A DNA stretch of 64,000 bases from Paractinoplanes abujensis (GTDB lineage Bacteria; Actinomycetota; Actinomycetes; Mycobacteriales; Micromonosporaceae): assembly GCF_014204895.1 (NCBI RefSeq), contig NZ_JACHMF010000001.1:3162001-3226000 (forward strand). Reading direction: 5' to 3'. Position numbers and translations under genes: made by a program. Position 1 is the stretch's first letter, and the number at the start of each line of letters is the position of its first letter. Under the pieces are notes generated by a model. That model was not told where the DNA came from. It worked only from the letters and a program-made list of their open reading frames with translations, and did no database searches. Positions 39,534 through 48,026 of this stretch are shown here, piece by piece.

Positions 39534-40985
39534 TCAGCCCAGGTATTTCTCCCACGGGCCGGTGATGGCCAGGGTCAGGCCCGGGTCCTGCATGTTGACG
39601 AAGAGGACACGGCCGTCGTCGGTGAAGGTGGGGCCGCAGAACTCGGAGTCGTTGAGCTGGTTACGGGCGATCGCGTAGGTGGGTCCGCCCGGGAACGAGC
39701 TGAGCACGTGGGAGGCGCCGGCGCCGTCCTCGGCCAGCACCAGGCTGCCCCAGGGGGTGACGGTGACGTTGTCGGGGCCGTCGAACTGCAGGTCGGTGTA
39801 TTTGGCGGGCGCCCCGTCCTCGGCCGGGGGCTGGTGCGGGAAGTACGTGACGAGCTGAATCGTCTGGTTCTGGTAGTGGTAGAACCAGACCATGCCGTCG
39901 TGGGGTGCGGCGTCGGCGGGCAGCTCGCCCTCCTCCCAGGCGTACGAGTTGACGACGTAGACGCCCTCGTCGGTACCCCACACACCCTCGAACTTGCGGC
40001 CCCGCGTGACCTGGCCGTCGGTGAACTGCTCACGGACGGGCGCGGTGCGCGCATCCCGCTCGGGCACCTCGATCCACCGTACGGGGAAGGGCCGGCCCAG
40101 CTGGGCCGAGGTCAGGTAGGCGACGTCGGGCAGCACCGACCCGTCGTCCAGGATGATCTGCATGGCGGCCAGCACCCCGGCGTCGGCGGGCAGGCGGGTC
40201 AGCACCTTGGGGCCGACCTTGACGCCGCGCGGGGCGGTCCAGCGGTAGAACAGGCCGTTGGGCTGGTCGGCGTCCTCGGACAGGTAGATGTGGGTGCGAT
40301 CCTTGTCGATGGCCAGGGCCTCGTGGGCGTAACGGCCCAGGCACTTGATCGGCCGTGGGTCGGTGGTGCCGTCCGCCCACACCTCGAAGACGTAGCCGTG
40401 GTCCTTCTGGAAGACGCCCGTACGGCCGCCCTCGGCCCAGCGGGAGCCGGCCCGGTCCTCGGTCTCCTCGCAGGTCAGCCACGTGCCCCACGGGGTCGGG
40501 CCGCCGGCGCAGTTGGAGACGGTGCCGGAGATGGCCACGAACTCGCCCAGGTTGCGCCCGGCGCGGTCGGTCGTGATCACCGTGCAGCCGCCGGCGTCGA
40601 GGGCGCCCGGGTCGTAGACGGTGCCCTTGACGTGCGGCACGCCGAACTCGGCGCCGGGGTCGTTCTCGTGGTTCTGGATCAGCGTGTAGCGGCCGCGGCC
40701 CGCGTCGAAGACCGCCATGCCGTCGTGGTCGGACGGGGTGACGCCCTGACCGCGGTCGAGCTTGGTGACACCCGTACGGGTGACGATCGCGTACTGGAAA
40801 CCCTCGGGCAGGGCCAGGATGCCGTCGGGGTCGTCGACGAGCGGCGGGAACGGAACGTGACCCCGGCCGGGACCGGCCGGGCGGCCCGGGTGGGCCTGGG
40901 CCAGCGACGGGACGGAACCGGCCACGGCAAGACCGACACCGGCGGCGGCGCCACCGGCGAGAAAGGTGCGGCGAGATGCAGGCAT
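39534..40985 (-). CDS. phoX: Tat-exported alkaline phosphatase of the PhoX family
   Basis: A 483-residue secreted protein. The twin-arginine signal SRRTFLAGGAAAGVGLAVAG (4-23) means export in folded form with its metal cofactor. The mature part shows PhoX-like blocks: LIQNHEN, the TPWGTWLTCEETE block with acidic ligands, RYAHEALAIDK, YLSEDADQPNGLFYRW and DGPDNVTVTPWGSLVLAEDG. PhoX enzymes carry Ca/Fe centres and release phosphate from organic esters. Two 7-bp words with 11-bp spacing upstream resemble a PHO box, in keeping with phosphate-starvation control. ATG 40985. Confidence 0.86.
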   Translation of the reverse strand: MPASRRTFLAGGAAAGVGLAVAGSVPSLAQAHPGRPAGPGRGHVPFPPLVDDPDGILALPEGFQYAIVTRTGVTKLDRGQGVTPSDHDGMAVFDAGRGRYTLIQNHENDPGAEFGVPHVKGTVYDPGALDAGGCTVITTDRAGRNLGEFVAISGTVSNCAGGPTPWGTWLTCEETEDRAGSRWAEGGRTGVFQKDHGYVFEVWADGTTDPRPIKCLGRYAHEALAIDKDRTHIYLSEDADQPNGLFYRWTAPRGVKVGPKVLTRLPADAGVLAAMQIILDDGSVLPDVAYLTSAQLGRPFPVRWIEVPERDARTAPVREQFTDGQVTRGRKFEGVWGTDEGVYVVNSYAWEEGELPADAAPHDGMVWFYHYQNQTIQLVTYFPHQPPAEDGAPAKYTDLQFDGPDNVTVTPWGSLVLAEDGAGASHVLSSFPGGPTYAIARNQLNDSEFCGPTFTDDGRVLFVNMQDPGLTLAITGPWEKYLG

Positions 40986-41029
40986 GCCGCACAGCCAACC
41001 GTCATGGACCAACACCGATGCGCCATCCA

Positions 41030-41047
41030 CATGAGGGATCGGTGAAG
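41030..41047 (-). promoter_or_regulatory. PHO-box-like direct repeat upstream of phoX
   Basis: On the minus strand CTTCACC (41047-41041) is followed after 4 bp by CCTCATG (41036-41030): an 11-bp repeat unit like the Streptomyces PhoP consensus GTTCACC-N4-GTTCATC, with the first unit matching in six of seven positions and the second more weakly. About 45 bp upstream of the phoX start. Confidence 0.4.
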
Positions 41048-41066
41048 AATCAGTTGCGGCCGTCCG

Positions 41067-43349
41067 TCAGGAGGCGACGGGCGCGCTGCCCCGCTCGAGG
41101 AGGTATTCGGCCATCGCCGGGCCGGGCATCGGGCGGGCGAAGTGGTAGCCCTGCCCGTACGTGCAGCCCATCTCGACCAGGCACCGGGCCTGCGCGTCGG
41201 TCTCGATGCCCTCGGCCACCACGTACAGCTCGTACGCGTGGGCCAGGCGCACCACGGCCTCGGCGACCGCGTACGTGCCGGGGTCGGTGTCGATGCCGGT
41301 GACGAACGAGCGGTCCATCTTGAGCACGGAGACCGGCAGCGTCCGCAGGTAGCTCAGCGCCGCGTAGCCGGTGCCGAAGTCGTCGACCGAGATGCCGATG
41401 CCCATCGCGCGCAGCGCGTTGAGCCGGTCCACGGTCTGCTCGTCGGGTTGCAGCACCACGCTCTCGGTCAGCTCGAGCACCAGGTGGTCGGCCGGGAACC
41501 CGGTCTCGTCGAGGATCGCCCGGATCGTGGGGACCAGGTCGGCCTGCACGACCTGCCGCGCGGACAGGTTGACGCTGAGCCACACGCCTTCGGCGGCGGG
41601 GTTCGTGGCCCGCCACCCGGCCGCCTGCCGGCACGCGTCGCGCAGCACCCACTCGCCGATGGGGATCACCGCGCCGGTCTCCTCGGCCAGGTCGATGAAG
41701 GCGCCCGGCATCAGCAGCCCGCGGGTGGGGTGGTTCCACCGGACGAGGGCCTCGACGGCCAGCCGCTCGCCGCCGTGCAGGTCGACCACGGGCTGGAAGT
41801 GCACGACGAGCTCGTCGTTGTCGACCGCGCGGCGCAGTTCGGCGTCGCGGGCCTGGGTGTCCAGCTCCGGTGTGAAGACGCGGAAGTGGCCGCGGCCGGC
41901 GCGCTTGGCCGCATACATGGCGACGTCGGCGTGCGCCATCAGCTGGGTGGCGTCGGAGGTGGTCTCGTCGTGGAACGCCACGCCGATGCTGGCCTCGACG
42001 CTGAGCACGAGATCGCCGAAGATCACGGGCGTGCGCAGGGCGTCGACCAGCCGCTGGGCGATGCTCTCGGCAGCGGCCCGGCCGGGCAGGGCGGGCAGCA
42101 CGACGGCGAACTCGTCGCCGCCGAGCCGGCCCGCGGTGTCGCCGGAACGGATCACGGCGCGCATCGCCGTCGCGACGGCCTGCAGCACGGCGTCGCCGGC
42201 TTCGTGCCCGTGCGCGTCGTTGATCGGCTTGAAGCGGTCGAGGTCGATCAGCAGGACGGCGCTGAGCCGGCCCTTGCGCGGCGGCTGCGCGGTCACGTCG
42301 GCCAGCCGCTCGGTGATCAGCGCGCGGTTGTAGAGCCCGGTCAGCGGGTCGGTGACGGCCAGGCGCCGGTTCTCGCGCTGGGCGAACATCTGCCGGGCGA
42401 TGACGAGGCTGGTCAGCACGACCGCGCCGAACATCATCCCGCCCAGGGGGTAGAAGTCCTGCTCGCGGGCGAGGAAGGTCATCAGCCCGTACGCGAGGGC
42501 GACCGCACCGTACGGGAGCCAGCCGAGCCGGCCCCGGCGGCCCTGACGCACGCCCTGGCTCAGGGCGTCGTGCTGCAGGCGGCGGTACACAGCCAGCAGC
42601 GAGAGGAAGGCGCCCGCGGCCCACAGCACGAACGGCCAGCTGCCGGGCCGGAAGAACACGTTGAACTGCACGTACGCGATGGTGTAGGTGCTGTCGGCGA
42701 TCACCTTGAGCGCCATCGACCCGCTCAGCAGCCCCACCACGGAGCCGATCTCGGGGCGGCGCAGCAGCAGGGTGATGAATGCGAAGACCAGCAGCAGGTC
42801 GAGCACCGGGACGGCGGTCGAGAAGACGAGCACCTCGAGGTCGGCCCCGGGCATCTGCACGAGCGGGCCGATCTCCAGGTACCACAGGGCCATGCAGGCG
42901 CCGGCCACGATGATCAGCGAGTCGATGAGCAGCTTGAGGCGCTCGGTCCGGCTGCGGTGCCCGGCCGGCATCACGAGCAGACCGGCCACCACGAACGGGA
43001 TGGCCGCCGAGTACAGGTAATCGGACACGCCGGGATAGGCGGGCATCTCCGGCAGATAGTTCCTGGCCAGCGAGGCCGCGTGGGCCACGGCCTGCGCGAC
43101 GAAGGACACCTCGAGCAGGATCCAGGCGCGGCGCTCCCGCCGCTCCAGGCGGCTCGAACGGATCACCCGCCACGCCAGCCCCGCCGTCAGCAGGGTGACG
43201 GGCAGGTAGGCCAGGTCGTTGAGCACCTGCGCCTGCGCGTCGTCGCCCCAGCCGGTCACGTACTGGACCAGGATCGCCGCCAGCACGGCCCCCGAACCCC
43301 ACACGGACGCGGCCAGCAGCCGGGACGGGTGCGCACGCAGTTCTGCCAT
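41067..43349 (-). CDS. Membrane-bound GGDEF-EAL cyclic-di-GMP protein
   Basis: A 760-residue protein. The first about 330 residues contain around ten membrane segments, a putative sensor. The GGDEF domain (about 345-500) retains the intact GGDEF signature at about residue 411 and the metal site LIDLDRFKPIND. The EAL domain (about 515-755) retains EAL (AVEALVRW), LSVNLSARQ and DDFGTG with following Lys. Both synthase and phosphodiesterase activity are therefore possible. Such proteins tune c-di-GMP, which controls development in filamentous actinobacteria. Solitary, 69 bp after a histidine kinase gene on the same strand. Confidence 0.88.
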   Translation of the reverse strand: MAELRAHPSRLLAASVWGSGAVLAAILVQYVTGWGDDAQAQVLNDLAYLPVTLLTAGLAWRVIRSSRLERRERRAWILLEVSFVAQAVAHAASLARNYLPEMPAYPGVSDYLYSAAIPFVVAGLLVMPAGHRSRTERLKLLIDSLIIVAGACMALWYLEIGPLVQMPGADLEVLVFSTAVPVLDLLLVFAFITLLLRRPEIGSVVGLLSGSMALKVIADSTYTIAYVQFNVFFRPGSWPFVLWAAGAFLSLLAVYRRLQHDALSQGVRQGRRGRLGWLPYGAVALAYGLMTFLAREQDFYPLGGMMFGAVVLTSLVIARQMFAQRENRRLAVTDPLTGLYNRALITERLADVTAQPPRKGRLSAVLLIDLDRFKPINDAHGHEAGDAVLQAVATAMRAVIRSGDTAGRLGGDEFAVVLPALPGRAAAESIAQRLVDALRTPVIFGDLVLSVEASIGVAFHDETTSDATQLMAHADVAMYAAKRAGRGHFRVFTPELDTQARDAELRRAVDNDELVVHFQPVVDLHGGERLAVEALVRWNHPTRGLLMPGAFIDLAEETGAVIPIGEWVLRDACRQAAGWRATNPAAEGVWLSVNLSARQVVQADLVPTIRAILDETGFPADHLVLELTESVVLQPDEQTVDRLNALRAMGIGISVDDFGTGYAALSYLRTLPVSVLKMDRSFVTGIDTDPGTYAVAEAVVRLAHAYELYVVAEGIETDAQARCLVEMGCTYGQGYHFARPMPGPAMAEYLLERGSAPVAS

Positions 43350-43418
43350 AACCCCAAGATCGGTGCTGAACGCCCCCGGCTGTGCCCGAACGCGGTTGCG
43401 AGCCGGGAGCAAACCCGC

Positions 43419-44468
43419 TCAGACCGGGACGGTGAAGGCGACCCGGTACCCGCCGCCGGGGCGGGGACCGCACTGCAGGGTGCCACCGGCCAGGCGGGCC
43501 CGCTCCCGCATGCCGACCAGGCCGTGCCGGGCCCGGTCGGCGCTCTCGATCCGCGGCGGCGGGCGGGCCGGCACGTCGTTGACGATCTCGACCAGCAGCC
43601 ACTCGCCGTCGAGCACCACCCGGACGCGCGTGGCGGCGCCCGGCGCGTGCCGGATCACGTTGCTCAGCGACTCCTGCACGATCCGGTACGCGGCCAGGCC
43701 CACCGGGCCGGGAACCTCCAGGTCGCCGGGCACGTCGAGGTCGACCGGGACACCGCCGAGGCGGGCCGACGCGGCCAGGTCGCCCAGATGCCGCAGGTCC
43801 GGCGCGGGCTGCCGGGCGGCCTCGTCCGTCTCGTCGCGCAGCAGGGCCAGCAGCTGCCGCATCTCGCGCATGGCGGCGCGGGTGCCGGCGGCGATCCGCC
43901 CGAACTCGGCCCGGGCGGGCTGGTCGATGTCCGTGATCCGGTACGCGGCCGAGGTCGCCTGCATGTGGATGACCGCCATGGTGTGGGCCACGATGTCGTG
44001 CAGCTCGCGGGCGATCCGGTTGCGCTCGGAGACCAGGGCCCGCTGCGCCTGTTCGAGCTCGACGTCGCGGCGGGCGGCGGCCAGCTGACGGTGCACGGCG
44101 CCGCGCTGCCGCCAGGCCATCGCGGCGAAGAGCACGAGCATCGAGTTGACCGGGAAGACGATCAGCGTCGCCTCGTCGTCGGTGAACGGGTGGGCGGCCG
44201 GGTCGAGCAGCACCAGCACGAGGGTCAGCAGCACGCTCGACCACCAGCTCACGACGGCCGTGCGCCACGGGTGCCGCAGGGCGACCCAGCCGAGGTACAC
44301 CGCCAGCACCACCAGCGCCGCCTCGGGCAGCGGCCGGGCGCCGCCGGGGCGGGCCCACGCGGACAGGACGACCCCGGCGAACTGCAACAGGGTGCCCAGC
44401 CAGGGCCGCCGGACGGCGAGCGGGAACGCGGCGCACTGCGCGATCGCGGCCACCAGCGCGGCCGCCAT
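43419..44468 (-). CDS. NarL-type sensor histidine kinase without adjacent response regulator
   Basis: A 349-residue kinase. Four or five membrane segments (about 1-130) are followed by a HisKA_3 dimerisation region with the phospho-acceptor His in ERNRIARELHDIVAHTMAVI (about 155) and an ATPase domain ending SHGLVGMRER-like (RHGLVGMRERARLAGGTL). It closely resembles the kinase at 46404-47597. No response regulator gene is near. Coupled to the upstream DedA-like gene by a 1-bp overlap (TGATG at 44466-44470), so the two are probably one functional unit. Confidence 0.85.
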   Translation of the reverse strand: MAAALVAAIAQCAAFPLAVRRPWLGTLLQFAGVVLSAWARPGGARPLPEAALVVLAVYLGWVALRHPWRTAVVSWWSSVLLTLVLVLLDPAAHPFTDDEATLIVFPVNSMLVLFAAMAWRQRGAVHRQLAAARRDVELEQAQRALVSERNRIARELHDIVAHTMAVIHMQATSAAYRITDIDQPARAEFGRIAAGTRAAMREMRQLLALLRDETDEAARQPAPDLRHLGDLAASARLGGVPVDLDVPGDLEVPGPVGLAAYRIVQESLSNVIRHAPGAATRVRVVLDGEWLLVEIVNDVPARPPPRIESADRARHGLVGMRERARLAGGTLQCGPRPGGGYRVAFTVPV

Positions 44469-45088
44469 CACTCGCCCCGCGCGCCCGCGCCGGCCAGGGC
44501 GGGCGCGCCGGCCTCGGCGGCCGCCCGGGCCCGGTGGCGGTCCCACAGCCGGCGGGCCAGTTCGCCCAGCCCGGTGATGGTCAGGGCGAGCCCGGCCCCG
44601 AGGGCCAGCCCGAGCGCCGGGTCGGACTCGAAAACGGCGCCGCCCAGGTAGCCGATCAGCCCGGAGTACGTGGCCCAGACGGTCGCCGCGATCGCAGTGA
44701 ACAGCGAGAACCGGGCCAACGGGTAGCCCGTCACGCCGCCGGCGGTGACGATCGCGGTGCGGCCGCCGGGCACGAAACGGCCCGCGATGATCAGCGCTCC
44801 CCCACGGCGGTGCAGGTGCGGGCCGGCCTTGTCGGCGAGCCGGGCCAGCCGGCGGCGCCGGCGCATCTGCCGGCCGAGGGCGTAGCCGATGTGGTCGCCG
44901 ATGAAGGCGCCCACGGCGGCCAGCACGATGATCAGCGGCAGGGACGGGATGCCTGACACGGCGAAGACGGCGGCCGCGATCACGACCGTCTCCGACGGGA
45001 CGATCGGCAGGAACGCGTCGAGCAGGGCCAGCACGAGGACGGCCAGGTAGATGACGGGCGAGGTCAGCACGCCTTCGATCCAGTGCAT
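44468..45088 (-). CDS. DedA/SNARE-associated (VTT) membrane protein
   Basis: A 206-residue membrane protein of the DedA family: long hydrophobic segments, the acidic FLPIVPSETVVIAA, the central GDHIGYALGRQ and the basic FVPGGRTAIVTAGG motif with Arg essential in the family. DedA proteins act as lipid-carrier flippases, for example for undecaprenyl phosphate. ATG 45088 shares a base with the upstream stop. It is in an operon with a DUF998 protein and a histidine kinase. Confidence 0.85.
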   Translation of the reverse strand: MHWIEGVLTSPVIYLAVLVLALLDAFLPIVPSETVVIAAAVFAVSGIPSLPLIIVLAAVGAFIGDHIGYALGRQMRRRRRLARLADKAGPHLHRRGGALIIAGRFVPGGRTAIVTAGGVTGYPLARFSLFTAIAATVWATYSGLIGYLGGAVFESDPALGLALGAGLALTITGLGELARRLWDRHRARAAAEAGAPALAGAGARGE

Positions 45089-45732
45089 CACCACCGGGAT
45101 CGCTCCTCCGCCTCGAGCACCCACGCGCACAGCCCGACGACCATGAGCACGAGCGCGAGCAGGATCCGTTCGGCCAGACCCGCGTACGGGGGAAGGCTTT
45201 GCCCGAGCAGCACCGCGGGCCCGTTGACGACGGCGAACGCGAGGCACGCGGCCGAGGCCGACCACCCCGCCACCCGCAGCGCCCGGACCCGCCCGGTCAC
45301 CTCGCGGCGCGCGGCCGGACGGGCCACGAGCAGGGCGATGAGCGGCGGGAGGGCAGCCGTCGCGCCCGCACCGACCCGGTGGATCACGGCCGCGACGCCG
45401 GGCTCGGAGCCGGGCAGGTTGGTGGGGAAGACGGCCAGCGCCAGCAGCGACACCGACCACACCCCCAGCAGCACGGTGAGCAGCCCCGGCCGGGGCAGCG
45501 CGCGCCGGGCGCCGGCCAGCAGACAGGCCCCCGCCGCGGCCAGCCCGCACGCGGCCAGGGCGAGCAGCACGGCGCCGGGCACTGTCGAGACCGAGTCGCT
45601 GAGCATCTGGTTCATCGGGTCGACGTGACCCACCACCAGCAGCCCCGCCCCGGCCACCGTGGCCAGGGCCAGGCTGAGCTGGGTGTGGCGATACCAGCGG
45701 CTCGTCGCGGCCCGGACCGTCGCGGTGGTCAC
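45088..45732 (-). CDS. DUF998-type membrane protein
   Basis: A 214-residue protein with about six membrane helices. The segments HVDPMNQMLSDSVSTVPGAV and VFPTNLPGSEPGVAAVIHRV fit DUF998, a family of unknown function. Start is GTG at 45732. First gene of the DUF998-DedA-kinase operon, 25 bp after another DedA-like gene on the same strand. Confidence 0.8.
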   Translation of the reverse strand: MTTATVRAATSRWYRHTQLSLALATVAGAGLLVVGHVDPMNQMLSDSVSTVPGAVLLALAACGLAAAGACLLAGARRALPRPGLLTVLLGVWSVSLLALAVFPTNLPGSEPGVAAVIHRVGAGATAALPPLIALLVARPAARREVTGRVRALRVAGWSASAACLAFAVVNGPAVLLGQSLPPYAGLAERILLALVLMVVGLCAWVLEAEERSRW

Positions 45733-45757
45733 GCGGCGACCTCGTCGAGGGTGCGCA

Positions 45758-46309
45758 TCAGATGGTGCCCTTTCGCTGGTGGTAGCGCTTCATGGCCAGG
45801 TGGAACAGGAAGACCGGCACGGCGACGGCCCCGGTCAGCAGGAAGATCCCGCCGGGCCGGGCGAGCAGGCCGGAGAGCTGCGTGCCGAGCAGCGCGCCGA
45901 GACCGATCAGGAGCAGACCCCGTACGGCGGCGGTGGCCCCGGCCCAGGCCGCGAACCGGCGGTAGGAGATGCGCTGCAGCCCGGCCCAGATGAACGCGGG
46001 CAACGCCACGACGTCGACGATCTTGGCCGTGATGACCAGGCGCGGCAGCGGGACCTCGGCCGGCCGGCCCAGTTTGATCCTGCGCAGCCACCGGGCCACC
46101 CAGGGCCGGCGCGCGCTGCGGCCGATCAGGTAGAGCAGGGTGTCGCCGAGGACCTCGGCCAGCACGACGATCAGCCAGATGGGCCAGAACGTGGCCGCCC
46201 CGGCCGCCACGAGCGTGCCCGCGGTGATCGTCGCGGCCGGCCCCTCCAGCAGCACGAGGGGTCCGAGCACCAGGTAGGGGTGCTCGAGCACGGCCTGTGT
46301 CAGATCCAT
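45758..46309 (-). CDS. DedA-like (VTT) membrane protein
   Basis: A 183-residue membrane protein. MDLTQAVLEHPYLVLGPLVL, then GPAATITAGTLVAAG and LGDTLLYLIGRSARR are the DedA/VTT features; the basic RLVITAKIVDV motif differs from the sister protein at 44468-45088. A related protein, therefore, but more diverged, and possibly with another lipid substrate. ATG 46309. Divergent from the second histidine kinase. Confidence 0.78.
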   Translation of the reverse strand: MDLTQAVLEHPYLVLGPLVLLEGPAATITAGTLVAAGAATFWPIWLIVVLAEVLGDTLLYLIGRSARRPWVARWLRRIKLGRPAEVPLPRLVITAKIVDVVALPAFIWAGLQRISYRRFAAWAGATAAVRGLLLIGLGALLGTQLSGLLARPGGIFLLTGAVAVPVFLFHLAMKRYHQRKGTI

Positions 46310-46403
46310 GCCCAGAAGGTTCGCGGTCCGGTGGCGCCCCGGGCGTCCCTCCGCGGGGCTCTTCGCCGTAGCTCCGTCGTAGGGGGTCGGCTGGTCCGGA
46401 CGT

Positions 46404-47597
46404 ATGACGCGTACCGTCGCGGAGGTGAGAACGGCATCGCGCACCCGGCTGCTGATCGTCGGGGCGGTCGCGGGCTTCCTGCTGGTCGTGACGTCGCTGC
46501 TGATGACCTCGGTCTACGACGTGCCGTTGCTGATCTCGTACGCCGCCGCCACCGCCCAGTGCGTGGCCCTGCCCCTGGCCCTGCGCCGCCCGTGGCCCGC
46601 GCTGCTCCTGCAACTGGCCGGGGTGGCCGCGTTCAGCCTGGGCAAGCCGGGGGTGGAGGGGTTGTGGCCGCTCCCGCTGCCGGTGATGGTGCTGCTGATC
46701 GCACACGTCGGGCTGATCGGGGCGACCCGGCCCTGGCGCGACGCCGTGATCACCTGGTGGGCCAGCGCGCTGACCGGCATCGTGCTGGTGCTGACCGACC
46801 CGCAGCACCGGCCGCTCGACGAGGCCGATCTCCCCCTGATCCTGTACGCGCTGACGTCGCTGCTGGCCGTCTTCGGCGCGATCGCCTGGAACCAGCGGGG
46901 AGCCGCCCGCCGCCAGCTGGCCGAGGTACGACACGACGTCGAGCTTGAACAGGCCCAGCGGGCCCTCGTCGAGGAGCGCAACCGGATCGCCCGCGAGCTG
47001 CACGACGTGGTCGCGCACAGCATGTCGGTCATCCACATGCAGGCCACGTCGGCGGCCTACCGGATCAAGGACATCGATCCCGAGGCGAAGCAGGAGTTCG
47101 GCCGGATCGCCGCGGGCACCCGCACCGCCCTGCACGAGATGCGGCAGTTGCTGGCCCTGCTGCGCGACGAGGACGCCGACCGCGAACTCGCGCCCGTGCC
47201 CGACCTCGAGCACCTGGGCGAGCTGACCGCCTCGGCCCGCCGCGGCGGCATCCCGGTCGAGCTGACCGTCACCGGCGACCTGGCCGCCGCGGACCTGCCC
47301 GACACGGTGGGGCTGGCCGCGTACCGGATCGTGCAGGAGTCGCTGAGCAACGTCGTGCGCCACGCCCCGGGTGCGGCGACCCGCGTGACCGTCACGCTCA
47401 CCGAGGACGACCTGCTCGTCGAGGTCGTCAACGACGCGCCGGCCGAGGAGCCGCAGCCGATCGAGGCCGGCGCGCGGGCCAGTCACGGGCTGGTCGGCAT
47501 GCGCGAACGGGCCCGGCTGGCCGGCGGAACCGTGGAGACCGGGCCCCGGCCCGGCGGCGGCGGTTACCGGGTCGCGGCTCGGTTCCCTCTTGTCTGA
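46404..47597 (+). CDS. NarL-type sensor histidine kinase, paralogue of the kinase at 43419-44468
   Basis: A 397-residue kinase with about five membrane segments (1-160), phospho-acceptor His in ERNRIARELHDVVAHSMSVI and an ATPase domain with SLSNVVRHAPGAATRV and SHGLVGMRERARLAGGTVE. Long stretches match the kinase at 43419-44468 residue for residue. No response regulator gene flanks either one. Divergent from a DedA-like gene. Stress or antibiotic sensing is common among such kinases but cannot be inferred specifically. Confidence 0.86.
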   Translation: MTRTVAEVRTASRTRLLIVGAVAGFLLVVTSLLMTSVYDVPLLISYAAATAQCVALPLALRRPWPALLLQLAGVAAFSLGKPGVEGLWPLPLPVMVLLIAHVGLIGATRPWRDAVITWWASALTGIVLVLTDPQHRPLDEADLPLILYALTSLLAVFGAIAWNQRGAARRQLAEVRHDVELEQAQRALVEERNRIARELHDVVAHSMSVIHMQATSAAYRIKDIDPEAKQEFGRIAAGTRTALHEMRQLLALLRDEDADRELAPVPDLEHLGELTASARRGGIPVELTVTGDLAAADLPDTVGLAAYRIVQESLSNVVRHAPGAATRVTVTLTEDDLLVEVVNDAPAEEPQPIEAGARASHGLVGMRERARLAGGTVETGPRPGGGGYRVAARFPLV

Positions 47598-47667
47598 GCG
47601 GCTATCCTCGATGCCACGTTGTGCTCGGCGCCTCGGGAGGGTGATCACGGTGCATCCGGTCTAGCGA

Positions 47668-47686
47668 CCGCCCCGGCCCGGGGCGG
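47668..47686 (+). terminator. GC-rich hairpin after the second histidine kinase
   Basis: CCGCCCCG (47668-47675) and CGGGGCGG (47679-47686) form a perfect 8-bp stem with a 3-base loop, 71 bp after the kinase stop and 22 bp before the next start. Confidence 0.55.
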
Positions 47687-47708
47687 CACGGAGCCGGAAG
47701 GCGCCCGT

Positions 47709-48026
47709 ATGAGCAGGACCGACAAGACCCGCCCGTGGTGGGTCCAGATGGCTGACGCCCCGATGGTGGCGTGCAAGCCGCACCACGATCACCGGTTCGG
47801 GCCGTGCACGCTGCCCGACAAGATCACCCGCGACAGCGCCGGGCTGGGCGACCACCGCCCGGGCTGCTCCTGGCAAGGCACCGAGTCGTACTGGTATCGC
47901 CGCTGCGAGAGCGCAGGGGCCCGCGAGTGGGCGTTCTGGCGGCGTACGGAGAACCGGCGGGATCGCCACCGGGCCCGGCAGGCCCTCAGAGCCATCCCGC
48001 GCGACGCAACAGACGGTGCAGGGTGA
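47709..48026 (+). CDS. Small conserved-looking hypothetical protein, Trp/Cys/His-rich
   Basis: A 105-residue basic protein: SRTDKTRPWWVQMADAPMVA, then CKPHHDHRFGPCTL and RPGCSWQGTESYWYRRCESA, with an Arg-rich C-terminus. Four cysteines and three close histidines could bind metal. I do not recognise a named family. ATG 47709 has an upstream GGAAGG. Its last 41 bp overlap the end of the convergent corA-like gene. Confidence 0.65.
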   Translation: MSRTDKTRPWWVQMADAPMVACKPHHDHRFGPCTLPDKITRDSAGLGDHRPGCSWQGTESYWYRRCESAGAREWAFWRRTENRRDRHRARQALRAIPRDATDGAG

